NCBI RefSeq assembly: GCF_950101795.1
Contig: NZ_CATNLZ010000009.1
Location: forward strand, 1 to 64,000
DNA from: Nocardioides sp. T2.26MG-1
GTDB taxonomy: Bacteria; Actinomycetota; Actinomycetes; Propionibacteriales; Nocardioidaceae
Length of the DNA: 64,000 bases
Direction: 5' to 3'
The notes under the pieces: generated by a model
What the model saw: only the letters and a program-made list of their open reading frames with translations
Told to the model about the DNA's origin: nothing
The model's database searches: none
Translations under genes and position numbers: made by a program
In this document: in pieces, positions 1-15,467 of the stretch
Layout: every line of letters starts with the position of its first letter
How positions within the stretch are numbered: position 1 is the stretch's first letter

Positions 1-4
1 ATGT

Positions 5-121
5 CCGGCGGCGTCCTACTCTCCCACAGCCTCTCGGTTGCAGTACCATCGGCGCTGAAAGGCTTAACTTCCGGGTTCGGGATGGGACCGGGTGTTTCCC
101 TTTCGCTATGGCCGCCGTAAC
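5..121 (-). rRNA. rrf: 5S ribosomal RNA
   Basis: Read on the minus strand, this stretch begins GTTACGGCGGCCATAGCG and ends near GTAGGACGCCGCCGGAC, the complementary ends of an actinobacterial 5S rRNA, with the usual CCCGAACCCGGAAGTTAAGC core in between. It is about 117 nt, full length, and lies downstream of the 23S gene in the order 16S-23S-5S. The ends are placed by eye and may be off by a few bases. Confidence 0.95.
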
Positions 122-245
122 TCTTGCGGCTCCAGTTCCTCGCGGGTGTGTTCACCGTGAGGGGGTGCTGGGGCCAAGCCATTATTCAGATATGTCGTGC
201 GTTGCCCGGTCACGGTGGCGCCCGGTGGGCGTGCCCGTGCGGGCT

Positions 246-269
246 GTGAACTGGATTCGTGGACGCGAG
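246..269 (-). other. 3' arm of the pre-23S rRNA processing stem
   Basis: This segment of the 23S-5S spacer (122-298) is complementary to 3544-3566 in the 16S-23S spacer. Two 11-bp helices (one G-U pair) are separated by a small internal loop. In the transcript the two arms bracket the whole 23S gene, as expected for the long stem cut by RNase III during pre-rRNA maturation. The rest of the 177-nt spacer shows no tRNA. Confidence 0.7.
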
Positions 270-298
270 GTGTTTTGTAGGTTTGGTTGAGGGTTTGT

Positions 299-5407
<5,109 letters not shown>

Positions 5408-5682
5408 AAAACAACACCCAACCACCCCACCCAAAGGCAGAACAGCCAGGAAAAAGAGACGCCCTGACAGGAGATCACTGACAAAAAATTGCCAGAATCA
5501 TTGTCAAAGAAACCATCAACCAACACCCCCACCCACCAACCCCAAAAGGCCACCAGGCAGAAACATCAGTCAACGGGGCATTACAAACTAATTCGTCGAC
5601 TATGACACACTGTTGAGTTCTCAAGAATCAGACGCACACCGCTTCGCACACTTTCGTGTGTTTCGCTCGGGGCGACTCGTAA
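5408..5682 (-). other. rRNA operon leader
   Basis: This non-coding leader lies between the candidate promoter (5683-5712) and the 16S gene. It contains the box TTGAGAACTCAA (5614-5625), commonly seen ahead of actinobacterial rRNA genes. It also has a 5-bp hairpin with a GAAA loop (about 5647-5660), and a segment near 5586-5599 able to pair with the spacer after 16S. From 5713 to 5952 there is GC-rich intergenic DNA with no gene. Confidence 0.6.
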
Positions 5683-5712
5683 AACTTAGCGGCTCGTATT
5701 CCGCGGCGCAAA
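5683..5712 (-). promoter_or_regulatory. Candidate rRNA operon promoter
   Basis: On the minus strand a TTTGCG (-35-like, 5707-5712) is followed after 18 nt by TAAGTT (-10-like, 5683-5688), about 280 nt ahead of the 16S gene. It fits the TANNNT pattern of actinobacterial -10 elements. There may be additional promoters; no start site is provable from sequence alone. Confidence 0.4.
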
Positions 5713-5952
5713 TCCGCGTGAATTCTTGCCTCCGCTCGCACGCCACTAGACCTCGATGACGTCCCAGGCCGCTAGTGCGCGCACTGACACATCCGTGAGG
5801 ATGGTGTGAGAGAGGTGGCCACCGGGGCCGGACGCCCGACCTCGCGGTCTTGCCTCCCGCCGCTCCCTGGCGACCCGGAGAACATTAGGGGACGCTCCCC
5901 AGGAGTTCAAATCGGGGTGACGTGAGCCGGGCCACAGTCGCGTTTGTGCAGG

Positions 5953-7011
5953 TCAGAGCGGGGTAGGCCGCGGCGCGGCGGCGAGTCCAGGCGCCTCGGA
6001 GGCGGTGCGGCACCCGGCCAGCCGGAGCGCCTCGACCGTCTGCACGCGGAGCTCCCGGTGCAACCGGGCCACGCCGTCCGCCCCGTCGAGGAGCGCGAGG
6101 AGGGGCGAGCGGCCCAGGAAGACGGCCCTCGCACCGAGGGCCAGGGCCGCCAGGACGTCGAGCCCGTGGCGCAGCCCGCCGTCGACGTACACCTCGGCCC
6201 GCTCCCCCACGGCCCCGACGACCTCCGGGAGGCACGAGGACGTGGCGGCGGTGCGGTCGAGCTGCCGGCCGCCGTGGTTGGACACCCAGACCGCACCTGC
6301 GCCGGCCTGGACGCAGCGCACGGCGTCCTCGGCGCGGAGGACCCCCTTCACGACCACGGGCAGGCCGGTGCGCGCGGCCACCCAGCCGATGTCGTGCGGC
6401 CCCAGGTCGAGGGCCTTCTCCGCACCGGGCTGCTCGTCGTACCCCGCATCGAAGTTGACCCGCAGCATCGCCGGGTCGACGGTGTCCCAGACGGCCGGGA
6501 TGCCCGGGCTGGCGTACTTGGTGGCGACCACTGGGGTGTCGACGGTCAAGACGACCGCCCTGGCCCCGGCGGCGACCGCCCTCTCGAGCATCGGCTCGGC
6601 CAGGGTGCGGTCGGCCGGCAGATAGGCCTGCACCCACCAGTCCACGCCGGTCGCACCGATCTCGGCGAACGGCGTCCCCGCGTTGCTGGACACCACCATG
6701 AGGGACCCGGCCTCCGCGCAGGCGCGGGCCATGGCGAGCTCGCCCTCGGGGTGGACGGCGCGCTGCAGGGTGCTCGGCGCCACGCCCCACGGGACGGCGA
6801 CGGGCTGGCCCAGCAAGCTCACCCCGGTCTCGACGTGGGTGACGTCGTGCAGCACCCGTGGGCGGAAGCGGACCGCCCGCCACCCCGCCGTCGCCTCCCC
6901 CGCGGTCACGGACTCGCGCGCCCCCTGGAGGACGTACTCGAGCACCGAGGCCGGGAGCACCTCCCGGGCCCGCTGCTCCAGCTCGTCCAGCCAGCGCGCG
7001 TCCGTGTCCAC
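5953..7011 (-). CDS. FMN-dependent alpha-hydroxy-acid oxidizing protein (LldD/glycolate oxidase family)
   Basis: This 352-residue TIM-barrel enzyme belongs to the family that oxidises L-2-hydroxy acids to 2-oxo acids using FMN. Visible signatures are the active-site SNHGGRQLD block (residues 244-252, catalytic His246 and Arg249), Lys222 in VVVKGV, and the FMN phosphate-binding DGG at 277-279 followed by Arg281. The substrate (lactate, glycolate, mandelate or another acid) cannot be read from the sequence. The N-terminal region lacks the usual GGADDE-type tyrosine loop, so it is a divergent member. It starts with GTG only 2 nt after the tyrS stop, so it is very likely co-transcribed and translationally coupled with tyrS. 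The pairing has no obvious metabolic logic. MftD of mycofactocin clusters is related, but no other mycofactocin gene is present. Confidence 0.8.
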   Translation of the reverse strand: MDTDARWLDELEQRAREVLPASVLEYVLQGARESVTAGEATAGWRAVRFRPRVLHDVTHVETGVSLLGQPVAVPWGVAPSTLQRAVHPEGELAMARACAEAGSLMVVSSNAGTPFAEIGATGVDWWVQAYLPADRTLAEPMLERAVAAGARAVVLTVDTPVVATKYASPGIPAVWDTVDPAMLRVNFDAGYDEQPGAEKALDLGPHDIGWVAARTGLPVVVKGVLRAEDAVRCVQAGAGAVWVSNHGGRQLDRTAATSSCLPEVVGAVGERAEVYVDGGLRHGLDVLAALALGARAVFLGRSPLLALLDGADGVARLHRELRVQTVEALRLAGCRTASEAPGLAAAPRPTPL

Positions 7012-7013
7012 GA

Positions 7014-8285
<1,272 letters not shown>

Positions 8286-8431
8286 GGTGGACCTTTCGGG
8301 CTGAGTGGATCTTCTGGTGGGTACGGCCGGGTCAAGCCTGCCCCATCGGCCCGGCCGACGCCCACCCGGTTGTCCAACGGCTCGTCCAGGGGCGCTGGCT
8401 AGGCTGGCGCGGATCCGGGAAGGGACGGCAC

Positions 8432-9862
8432 GTGATCGCTGGTAGGTACACGCTCGAGCGCGAGGTGGGGCGCGGCGGCACGGGCGCCGTGTGGCTCGGC
8501 ATCGACGAGGTGCTCGGCCGACAGGTCGCCCTCAAGCGGGTCGGGATGGCGCCCGGCATCGGGACGCCCGACCTGGAGCGCGCCGAGCGCGAGGCCCGCC
8601 TGGCGGCCCGGCTCAACCACCCGCACGTGGTCGCGGTCTACGACCTCGTCACCGACGGTCACGAGCAGTGGCTGGTCATGGAGTACATCGAGGGCTCGAC
8701 GCTCGCGGAGCTGGTCCGGCAGCGCGGCCCGCTCCCTTCCGACGGCGCCGCGGAGGTCGTCGGCCAGGCCGCCGACGCACTCGCCGCCGCCCACGCGGCG
8801 GGGATCGTGCACCGCGACGTGAAGCCGTCGAACATCCTGGTCACCCCCGACGGACAGGTGAAGCTCTCGGACTTCGGGATCGCCCGCGCCGAGGCGGACG
8901 CGTCGCTCACCCAGACCGGACTCGTGACCGGCTCCCCGGCGTACCTCTCCCCCGAGGTCGCCTCCGGCCAGGTCGCGACCGACGCCAGCGACGTGTGGTC
9001 GCTGGGCGCCACGCTCTTCCACGCACTCGCCGGCCACCCGCCGTACGAGATCGGCGACAACGTGCTCGGCGCCCTCTACCGCATCGTGCACGAGGAGCCC
9101 CCGCGGCTGCCGGACGCCGGCTGGCTTGCACCGCTGCTGGACGCGACCATGTGCCGCGAGCCCGCGGACCGCTGGTCGATGGCGCGGGTCCGCGACTTCC
9201 TGGTCGCGGGGCCGTCGGCGACCGTCCTGGCCGGCATCCCGGCCCCGGCCGCCAGCGGTCCGAGCGATGCGGAGCCCACGCGGTTGCTGTCGCGCGCCGT
9301 GCCCCCCGTGGCACCCGCACCGGCGCCGACGGAGCCGGCGCCCACGCCGGATCCCCGTCCACGGCGCCGCGGCCGGCTGCTTCCCGCCGTCGCGGCGGCC
9401 CTGCTGGTGCTGGCGATCGCGGTGGTCGGCTGGGTGGCGTACGACGCCAGCCACGACGGCGGCAGCGGTGACGAGCCGCGGGCCGGCCGGACCGGCAAGG
9501 CGACGGGCGGCGCCGGCCAGACCTCCGGGAGCCCGACCGGCACCGCAGACCCGCAGGTGACGCAGGACGGCATGGAGACCTTCATCGAGGACTACCTCTC
9601 GACGGTGACCTCCGACCCGAAGGCCGCCTTCGAGATGCTCACCCCCGCCTTCCAGGACGCCAGCGGCGGGTTCGGCGGCTACAAGTCGTTCTGGAGGACC
9701 ATCGAGAGCGCGGACCTGCTCTCCGCCGAGGCGGATCCGGCGACCCGGCGGATCACCTACACCGTGGAGTACCTGCGCCGCGACGGCACCACGTCGACCG
9801 ACGACGTCACGCTCGGTCTCGAGGGCACCGACGGGGACTACCTGATCTCCGCCGAGTCCTGA
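8432..9862 (+). CDS. Membrane-anchored serine/threonine protein kinase (PknB-like)
   Basis: The 476-residue protein has an N-terminal Hanks-type kinase domain (about 1-265): glycine loop GRGGTG, ATP-binding Lys35 in VALK, catalytic HRDVKPSN (Asp129) and DFG (Asp147). It lacks PASTA repeats. After a Pro-rich juxtamembrane stretch there is one transmembrane helix (about 313-335), then a roughly 140-residue extracytoplasmic part with a Gly/Ser/Thr linker and a compact alpha/beta domain that looks NTF2-like. The GTG start is preceded by GGGAAGGGA at 8417-8425. The stop is about 30 nt before the hybrid histidine kinase, so the two signalling proteins are probably co-transcribed. The signal sensed by the outer domain is unknown. 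Confidence 0.9.
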   Translation: MIAGRYTLEREVGRGGTGAVWLGIDEVLGRQVALKRVGMAPGIGTPDLERAEREARLAARLNHPHVVAVYDLVTDGHEQWLVMEYIEGSTLAELVRQRGPLPSDGAAEVVGQAADALAAAHAAGIVHRDVKPSNILVTPDGQVKLSDFGIARAEADASLTQTGLVTGSPAYLSPEVASGQVATDASDVWSLGATLFHALAGHPPYEIGDNVLGALYRIVHEEPPRLPDAGWLAPLLDATMCREPADRWSMARVRDFLVAGPSATVLAGIPAPAASGPSDAEPTRLLSRAVPPVAPAPAPTEPAPTPDPRPRRRGRLLPAVAAALLVLAIAVVGWVAYDASHDGGSGDEPRAGRTGKATGGAGQTSGSPTGTADPQVTQDGMETFIEDYLSTVTSDPKAAFEMLTPAFQDASGGFGGYKSFWRTIESADLLSAEADPATRRITYTVEYLRRDGTTSTDDVTLGLEGTDGDYLISAES

Positions 9863-9895
9863 CCCGCGGGCCCTATCCTGCGTGCGGGAGGTGTG

Positions 9896-12800
9896 ATGGA
9901 GCGTGCGGTGCTGTACCGGGACGTCGTGGAGACGTCACCGGACGGGATCTGGGTCTTCGATCTCGACGGTCGGACGCTCTACGCCAACCCCGCGCTGCGG
10001 TCGCTCTTCGGCGTCAGCGAGGAGGAGGCGCTCGGGCTGACGGTGTTCGACTCCCTCGACGAGGTCGGCAAGGAGCAGTTCGCCGACCACCTCGAACACC
10101 TGCGTGCCGGGCATGCCAACGACCACGACGTCGAGTGCCGGTTCGTGCGCCGTGACGGCAGCACCCTGTGGGTGACGGTCACCGAGAGCCTGCTGCACGA
10201 CCCGGACGGCTCGGTCGCCGTCCTCCACCGGCTCACCGACTGCAGCGACCGCAGGCGCGCCGTCGACGAGCTGACCACGAGCCGGCGCCGGCTCGCGGAG
10301 GCCCAGCGGATCGCCCGGATCGGGAGCTGGGAGTGGGACGTCCGCGCCGGCGAGATCTGGGGCTCGGACGAGCTCTGCGCGCTCTACGGCCTCGACCCCG
10401 AGACGTTCCCGGCGACGTACGACGACTTCCTCGAGATCGTGCACGAGGACGACCGCGCCGCCGTCGACGAGGCGGTCCAGGCCGCGCTGCACGCACCGTC
10501 CGACTTCGTGTTCGTCGCCCGGGTGCGCACCGCCGACGACGACTGGGTGTGGACCCGGGGACGCGGTGTCTCCCAGGCCGACGACCGGGGACGGGTGGTG
10601 TCGATGCACGGCACCCACCAGGACATCACCGAGACCAAGCTCGCCGAGCTCGCGCTCGAGGACCAGGTCAACCAGAACATCCTCATGCAGGCGGTGGCCA
10701 CCGCCGCCAACGAGGCCGCGTCCCTCACGGACGTCCTCGTGCAGGCGCGCCAGCTGGTGCTGCTGCACGACGACTGGGTGCGCGGGCGGGCGTTCGTGCT
10801 GAACGAGGACCGCGACGCCGTCGTCCCGCTGTACGTCACCGACCAGGACCGGGAGGACGACCTCGCGACCCCCGAGGTCACGGCGACGGAGCTCGAGCTG
10901 GCCAACCGGGCCTACCGCGAGCAGCGCTCGGTCTGGGACGACGACCGGCTGACGATCGCGTTCACGGTCTCCTACGCCGACGAGGCCGTGGCGGTGCTCG
11001 CGATCACCTCGGCGCCGCCGCTGTACCGGTTCGAGCTGATCGAGTCGATGGCCGAGCAGGTGGCCGTCCAGCTCGCCCGGGTCGCCGAGCGGGAGCGCGG
11101 GCAGCGCGAGCTCGCCGACGCCCGGGACGCCGCGGAGGCGGCGTCGCGTCAGAAGTCGGAGTTCCTGGCGACGATGAGCCACGAGATCCGGACCCCGCTC
11201 AACGGGGTGATCGGCCTCAACGACCTGCTGCTGCGGACCCGGCTCGACCCCGACCAGGTCCGGCTCGCCTCCGGGGTGCAGGTGGCGAGCCGGGCGCTGC
11301 TGAGCGTCATCAACGACATCCTCGACTTCTCCAAGATCGAGGCCGGCAAGCTGGAGCTGGAGCGCCTCGACTTCGAGGTCCGCGACGTCTTCGACCAGGT
11401 CGCCAGCCTGCTGGGCGAGGCCGCCCGGGCCAAGGGGCTCGAGCTGATCGTGTCCTGCCATCCCGACGTGCCCGAGATGCTCTCCGGCGACCCGACGCGC
11501 CTGGCCCAGGTGGTGACCAACCTCGGCTCGAACGCCGTGAAGTTCACCGAGCGCGGCGAGGTGTTCGTCCGCGCGACCGCCACCCCCCGGGCGGACGGGG
11601 GCACCCGCCTGCACGTCAGCGTCGCCGACACCGGCCTCGGCGTGCCCGAGGAGCACGCCGACGGGCTGTTCGACGCTTTCACGCAGGCCGACGCGTCGAC
11701 GACCCGCCGGTTCGGCGGCACGGGTCTCGGGCTGGCGATCTCGCGCGAGATCGTGCACGCGCTCGGTGGCGAGATCGGCGTCGCCCCCAACCCGGGCGGC
11801 GGCAGCGTCTTCTGGTTCACCGCCGACTTCGGCGCCCCGGGCCGGGCCACGGTCGACGCGGACGACGAGTACGCCCGCCGCTGGCTCACCGGGCACCACG
11901 CGCTGGTCGTCGACGACAACGAGCACAACCGGCTCATCCTCGAGGAGCAGCTGGCCCGCTGGGGCCTGCGCACCGCCTCCGCCGGCACGGCCGACGAGGC
12001 CGAACGCGCGATCGCCCGGGCGTACGCCGCGGGCGACCCGTTCGAGGCGGTCCTGCTGGACATGTCGATGCCCGACCGCGACGGGCTCGACCTGGCGCGC
12101 GCGCTGCGCGCGGAGCCGTCGTACGACCTGCGCACGATCATGCTGACGTCGGGAACCTCGCCGTCGGCCTGGGACCTGCGCACCGCCGGCATCCTGGACT
12201 GCCTGACCAAGCCGCTGCTCGGCGGCGAGCTGCGCGCCGCGCTGCTGCGCCACGTGGCCGGCGTCGGCCCCCGTCCTGAGCCGGAGTCGCCCGACGGCGT
12301 CGCCCCGGCGGGCCCCGCCCGCCGGGTGCTGGTGGTCGAGGACAACGTCGTGAACCAGCTGGTGGCGGCCGGGCTGCTCGAGGCGCTCGGCTACGGCGCA
12401 CGCGTGGTGGAGCACGGGGCGGCGGCCCTGACGGCGCTCGCCGAGGAGAGCTTCGACGCCGTGCTCATGGACGTGCAGATGCCGATCATGGACGGCTACG
12501 CCGCCACCCGGGCGATCCGCGCCGGCGAGACCGGCGGCAGAAGGCTGCCGATCATCGCGATGACGGCGGCCGCGGTGGAGGGCGAGCGGGAGCGGTGCCT
12601 GGCGAGCGGGATGGACGACTTCCTGACCAAGCCCGTGGACGCGAATGCCCTGGCGCGCGCGCTCGATCAGTGGGTCGGTGTCGTCGGACCGCCCGCACCG
12701 CGTAGCGTGCGGCACGTGACCGAGGAGGAGAACGCCCCCACGCCCGCCGTACCGGAAGGCCTCGACGGGCTGACGCTCGACCGCCTCGACGAGCTGCGCG

Positions 12801-13120
12801 ACCTCGACCCCGGCAACACCACCTACCTCGACCGGGCGATCGGCAACTTCGTCACCAACACGCCGGGCACGCTCGCGACCATCCGTGAGGCGCTGGCGGC
12901 CGACGACGCCACGACGCTCAAGCAGGTCTCCCACAAGCTCGCCGGCGGGGCCCTCAACCTCGGGGTCACCCCGGCCGGCCGGACCGCCCAGCAGATCGAG
13001 CTGGTCGCCGACACCGGCTCGACCGCGGCGGCCGCCGCGCTCGTCGACCAGCTGGCCGAGGAGCTCGAGCTCGGGCGCGCCGCCCTGCTCGCCTACCAGG
13101 CGCGGTACACCCGGGGCTGA
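9896..13120 (+). CDS. Soluble hybrid sensor histidine kinase (PAS-PAS-HisKA-HATPase-REC-REC-Hpt)
   Basis: This is a 1074-residue phosphorelay protein with no transmembrane segment. Order of domains: PAS (about 10-125), PAS/PAC (about 140-265), a GAF-like region (about 275-400), HisKA with phospho-acceptor His429 in TMSHEIRTPLNG, and an HATPase domain with the DTGLG and GGTGLGL boxes. Two receiver domains follow, with phospho-acceptor Asp722 (LLDMSMPDRDG) and Asp859 (LMDVQMPIMDG). A C-terminal Hpt domain has His1013 in VSHKLAGGALN. A GTG three bases earlier (9893) is also in frame, but GGGAGG at 9886-9891 is 4 nt from ATG 9896 and only 1 nt from the GTG, so ATG is preferred. The complete relay is in one chain; the output partner is not encoded nearby. 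Confidence 0.93.
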   Translation: MERAVLYRDVVETSPDGIWVFDLDGRTLYANPALRSLFGVSEEEALGLTVFDSLDEVGKEQFADHLEHLRAGHANDHDVECRFVRRDGSTLWVTVTESLLHDPDGSVAVLHRLTDCSDRRRAVDELTTSRRRLAEAQRIARIGSWEWDVRAGEIWGSDELCALYGLDPETFPATYDDFLEIVHEDDRAAVDEAVQAALHAPSDFVFVARVRTADDDWVWTRGRGVSQADDRGRVVSMHGTHQDITETKLAELALEDQVNQNILMQAVATAANEAASLTDVLVQARQLVLLHDDWVRGRAFVLNEDRDAVVPLYVTDQDREDDLATPEVTATELELANRAYREQRSVWDDDRLTIAFTVSYADEAVAVLAITSAPPLYRFELIESMAEQVAVQLARVAERERGQRELADARDAAEAASRQKSEFLATMSHEIRTPLNGVIGLNDLLLRTRLDPDQVRLASGVQVASRALLSVINDILDFSKIEAGKLELERLDFEVRDVFDQVASLLGEAARAKGLELIVSCHPDVPEMLSGDPTRLAQVVTNLGSNAVKFTERGEVFVRATATPRADGGTRLHVSVADTGLGVPEEHADGLFDAFTQADASTTRRFGGTGLGLAISREIVHALGGEIGVAPNPGGGSVFWFTADFGAPGRATVDADDEYARRWLTGHHALVVDDNEHNRLILEEQLARWGLRTASAGTADEAERAIARAYAAGDPFEAVLLDMSMPDRDGLDLARALRAEPSYDLRTIMLTSGTSPSAWDLRTAGILDCLTKPLLGGELRAALLRHVAGVGPRPEPESPDGVAPAGPARRVLVVEDNVVNQLVAAGLLEALGYGARVVEHGAAALTALAEESFDAVLMDVQMPIMDGYAATRAIRAGETGGRRLPIIAMTAAAVEGERERCLASGMDDFLTKPVDANALARALDQWVGVVGPPAPRSVRHVTEEENAPTPAVPEGLDGLTLDRLDELRDLDPGNTTYLDRAIGNFVTNTPGTLATIREALAADDATTLKQVSHKLAGGALNLGVTPAGRTAQQIELVADTGSTAAAAALVDQLAEELELGRAALLAYQARYTRG

Positions 13121-13205
13121 GCGTCGGGCCGCCCCCCGAGGTTCACGATGCGGCGCGCGGGGGTACGTCACCCGCGGCGGGGGGACATCGACGCAGGGAG
13201 CAACC

Positions 13206-13415
13206 ATGAAGAGCCTCATCGGGATCATCGTCATCGTCTGGCTGGTGATCGGCGCGGCCGCCGCCTGGCAGCGCGGGTACTTCGGCGACGACCAGGACGT
13301 CAACTGCAAGACCGCCGGCGACACGTCGCTGACGATCGTGGCCGGCCCTCTGAACTACCTCGGCGCCAACCCGAAGGTCGACTGCAACGTCGAGGTCCCG
13401 CAGCCGTCCGAGTGA
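13206..13415 (+). CDS. Small single-pass membrane protein, function unknown
   Basis: This 69-residue protein begins MKSLIGIIVIVWLVIGAAAA, a single hydrophobic helix, followed by a short tail with two cysteines (NCKTAG and DCNVEV). A GGGAG (13196-13200) precedes the ATG by 5 nt, which supports real translation. Small proteins of this layout are common and uncharacterised in Nocardioides-type genomes. It is convergent with the DUF3099 gene, whose stop is 10 nt away. Confidence 0.7.
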   Translation: MKSLIGIIVIVWLVIGAAAAWQRGYFGDDQDVNCKTAGDTSLTIVAGPLNYLGANPKVDCNVEVPQPSE

Positions 13416-13425
13416 CCCCGTCCGG

Positions 13426-13644
13426 TCAGCGCTGCTCGTCGTCGAGCGTCGGCGGCCGGGTGCCGTCCAACGCACCCTGGTTGGCCACGAACGCCGCGAC
13501 CGGCGGCAGCAGCGCGGCGACCACGCTCATCACCACGGCCGCGGCGGTCGACCAGAGCCGTACGACGTTCCAGGCGAGCAGGATCAGCAGCACGCAGGCG
13601 CCCATGAGCACGAAGTAGGTGCGGCGCCTGCGGCTGCGTTCCAC
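13426..13644 (-). CDS. DUF3099-like membrane protein
   Basis: This 72-residue protein has a basic N-terminus (VERSRRRRTYF), two hydrophobic helices (about 10-28 and 33-53) and an acidic tail. The pattern RRRRTYFVLMGACVLL...VVRLWSTAAAV...PPVAAFVAN matches the actinobacterial DUF3099 family. The start is the GTG at 13644; a longer upstream extension in the same frame overlaps the PucR gene and has shadow-like composition. Function is unknown. Confidence 0.75.
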   Translation of the reverse strand: MERSRRRRTYFVLMGACVLLILLAWNVVRLWSTAAAVVMSVVAALLPPVAAFVANQGALDGTRPPTLDDEQR

Positions 13645-13681
13645 GCCTCGACGGTAGTCCGGGCCGGTGGGGCCCGGGGTG

Positions 13682-15355
13682 CTACACCGGGTCGCCACCG
13701 CTGCGCGCTGCCAGCACCCGCAGCTGGAGCATGGCCACGAACCGGGCCTCGGGGTCCGTGAGGTCGATCTCGCCGACCTCGGACACCCGGCGCAGCCGGT
13801 AGCGGAACGTGTTCGGGTGGACGTAGAGGGCGTCCGCAGCCGCGGCCACGTCGCCGAACGCGTCCAGCCAGGCACGCAGGGTCTCGACCAGGAAGCTCCG
13901 GTGAGCCTGGTCGTAGTCGATCAGCCGCGCCAGCGGGCCGGTCGGTCGGTCGCCTCGGGCCGTCGCCAGGTCCCGCAGCTCCAGCATCAGCGCCTCCACC
14001 TGGATGTCGGCGAGCCGAGCGACCCGGCGTCCGCCACGGCCGCCACGGAGCACCCGCACGGCACGGTCGGTGCTGGCCCGGGCGTGCACGAGGCCGGCGA
14101 GGTCCTGAGCCACCGGGCCGATGCCGACGACCGGGCGCATCCGCTCCCCCACCCGGTCGAGGAAGTCGTGTGCGATCCGCACCGCGCGCTCCTCGCCGTC
14201 CTCCATGCCGCCGGGCATCGGCACCAGGCCGTAGGTGACGTCGCCGACCAGGGCCGCGGCCGAGCGCGGGTGCACCGCGCTGAGGTGCATCGCGAAGGCG
14301 TCGCTGAGCCGCTGCCGCTCGTGGGCGGCGGCGGCTCCGTCGGTGGACGCCGCCGGGTCGTCGTCCGCGTCGGCCTTGGAGACCGCCACCGCCAGCACCA
14401 TCAGCGACTGGCCGGCCAGGCCGAGCCGTTCCAGCGCTTCCCGGGCACCCGCTCCGCCCTCGAGGGCGGAGCTGAGCAGGTCGGCGCGCAGCCGCCGCTG
14501 GACGTCCGCACCGGCCCGGACGCGCAGCAGATGGAGGGCGACCAGCTTCGCGGACTCACGTAGTGCGTCGGTGCGCTCCTCGCTCAGCGGTCCGGGCACC
14601 GCGGCCCAGATCGAGCCCAGCACCTCGTCGCCGGCCCGGACCGCAACGGCCACCCGCGGCATCGAGAACGCCTCCTCGCTCTCGGCGGGCTCGATGAAGA
14701 TCGGCCGGTCGCTGCGGTGGAGCTCCCGGAACACCCCGCGGTCGCTGAGGATCCGTGCGTAGCGCTCCGGGACCTGGCGGCCCAGGATCGTCTCGACGCG
14801 GGACGGGTCAGCCTCGTCCTGCCGGCCGGAGAACGCGAGCACCCTCGAGCTGCGGTCCTCGATGGTGATCGGAGCGTCCAGCAGGGACGCGATCGCGTTC
14901 GCGACCGCGAACAGGTCGCCGGACGGCAGCCCGCCCAGCGACTCGGGCTCCGCGACCCCCACGTCGCCCTCCGCCAGCAGCGAGCGGAGCATCGCGGCGA
15001 GGTGCGCCCACGGGGCGCCGCGGCTCAGCGCGAGCAGCGCGACACCCGAGGTGTCGGCGGCGTCGCGCAGCCGGTCGGTGAGGCGGACCGGAGCGCGCAG
15101 CACCAGACCCGAGGCACCCTGCCGGCCCAGGTCGGCGAGCAGCCCGGCGACGTGGTCGGGATCGTCGAGCCCGACCCCGAGCACCAGCGCGTGCGGCGGC
15201 AGCACCGGCGCGTCGACCGGGTCGTGGATGACCACGCCCCCGATGTCGTGGCCGGCGTCCGGGTCGCCGTGCACCAGGTCGAGCAGCGTGGCGCCGAGGT
15301 CGTCGAGGACCCGGCCCAGGCTGGCCCGCGGCCGGGAGCTGGGGGCAGTGGTCAT
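13682..15355 (-). CDS. PucR/CdaR-family transcriptional regulator
   Basis: The 557-residue regulator has an N-terminal PucR-type sensing region (about 5-120), a central GAF/GGDEF-like region (about 160-430) and a C-terminal helix-turn-helix of the HTH_30 type (about 490-545: GDVAAAADALYVHPNTFRYR, then RLRRVSEVGEIDLTDPEARF). Family members usually activate nearby catabolic genes in response to a metabolite, as PucR does for purines and AdeR for alanine. Two starts are possible: GTG at 15367, which sits right on the GAAGGG, and ATG at 15355, about 10 nt past it; ATG is chosen. The gene lies directly downstream of the racemase operon, separated by about 200 nt holding two inverted repeats, so it may be both its regulator and independently transcribed. 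A candidate -10, TAGGCT, lies near 15388-15393. Confidence 0.9.
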   Translation of the reverse strand: MTTAPSSRPRASLGRVLDDLGATLLDLVHGDPDAGHDIGGVVIHDPVDAPVLPPHALVLGVGLDDPDHVAGLLADLGRQGASGLVLRAPVRLTDRLRDAADTSGVALLALSRGAPWAHLAAMLRSLLAEGDVGVAEPESLGGLPSGDLFAVANAIASLLDAPITIEDRSSRVLAFSGRQDEADPSRVETILGRQVPERYARILSDRGVFRELHRSDRPIFIEPAESEEAFSMPRVAVAVRAGDEVLGSIWAAVPGPLSEERTDALRESAKLVALHLLRVRAGADVQRRLRADLLSSALEGGAGAREALERLGLAGQSLMVLAVAVSKADADDDPAASTDGAAAAHERQRLSDAFAMHLSAVHPRSAAALVGDVTYGLVPMPGGMEDGEERAVRIAHDFLDRVGERMRPVVGIGPVAQDLAGLVHARASTDRAVRVLRGGRGGRRVARLADIQVEALMLELRDLATARGDRPTGPLARLIDYDQAHRSFLVETLRAWLDAFGDVAAAADALYVHPNTFRYRLRRVSEVGEIDLTDPEARFVAMLQLRVLAARSGGDPV

Positions 15356-15431
15356 CGCGGTCAGCACCCTTCGACCGTAGGCGTCAGTGGGGTGAGCCTA
15401 CTTCGTGCTCACGTACCAGATCGATGGTCTT

Positions 15432-15451
15432 GTTGGTCCATGCGGACCAAC
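15432..15451. promoter_or_regulatory. Inverted repeat upstream of the PucR gene (possible operator)
   Basis: GTTGGTCC, 4 nt, GGACCAAC: a perfect 8-bp inverted repeat, 77-96 nt upstream of the chosen PucR start. Its position and symmetry would fit a binding site for a dimeric regulator, but it could equally be an RNA hairpin at the end of the upstream operon. It is the only such short symmetric site in the gap apart from the large hairpin next to it. Confidence 0.4.
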
Positions 15452-15467
15452 GGCCTCGTCGAGGGTT

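Noticed and set aside
5953..7011. Mycofactocin MftD
   Set aside because: Same FMN family, but no mftA/B/C or other cluster genes in the neighbourhood.
9935..13324. Very long minus-strand frame (over 1100 codons) opposite the hybrid kinase
   Set aside because: Arg/Gly/Val-rich shadow of a GC-rich gene; the plus strand carries complete kinase, receiver and Hpt motifs.
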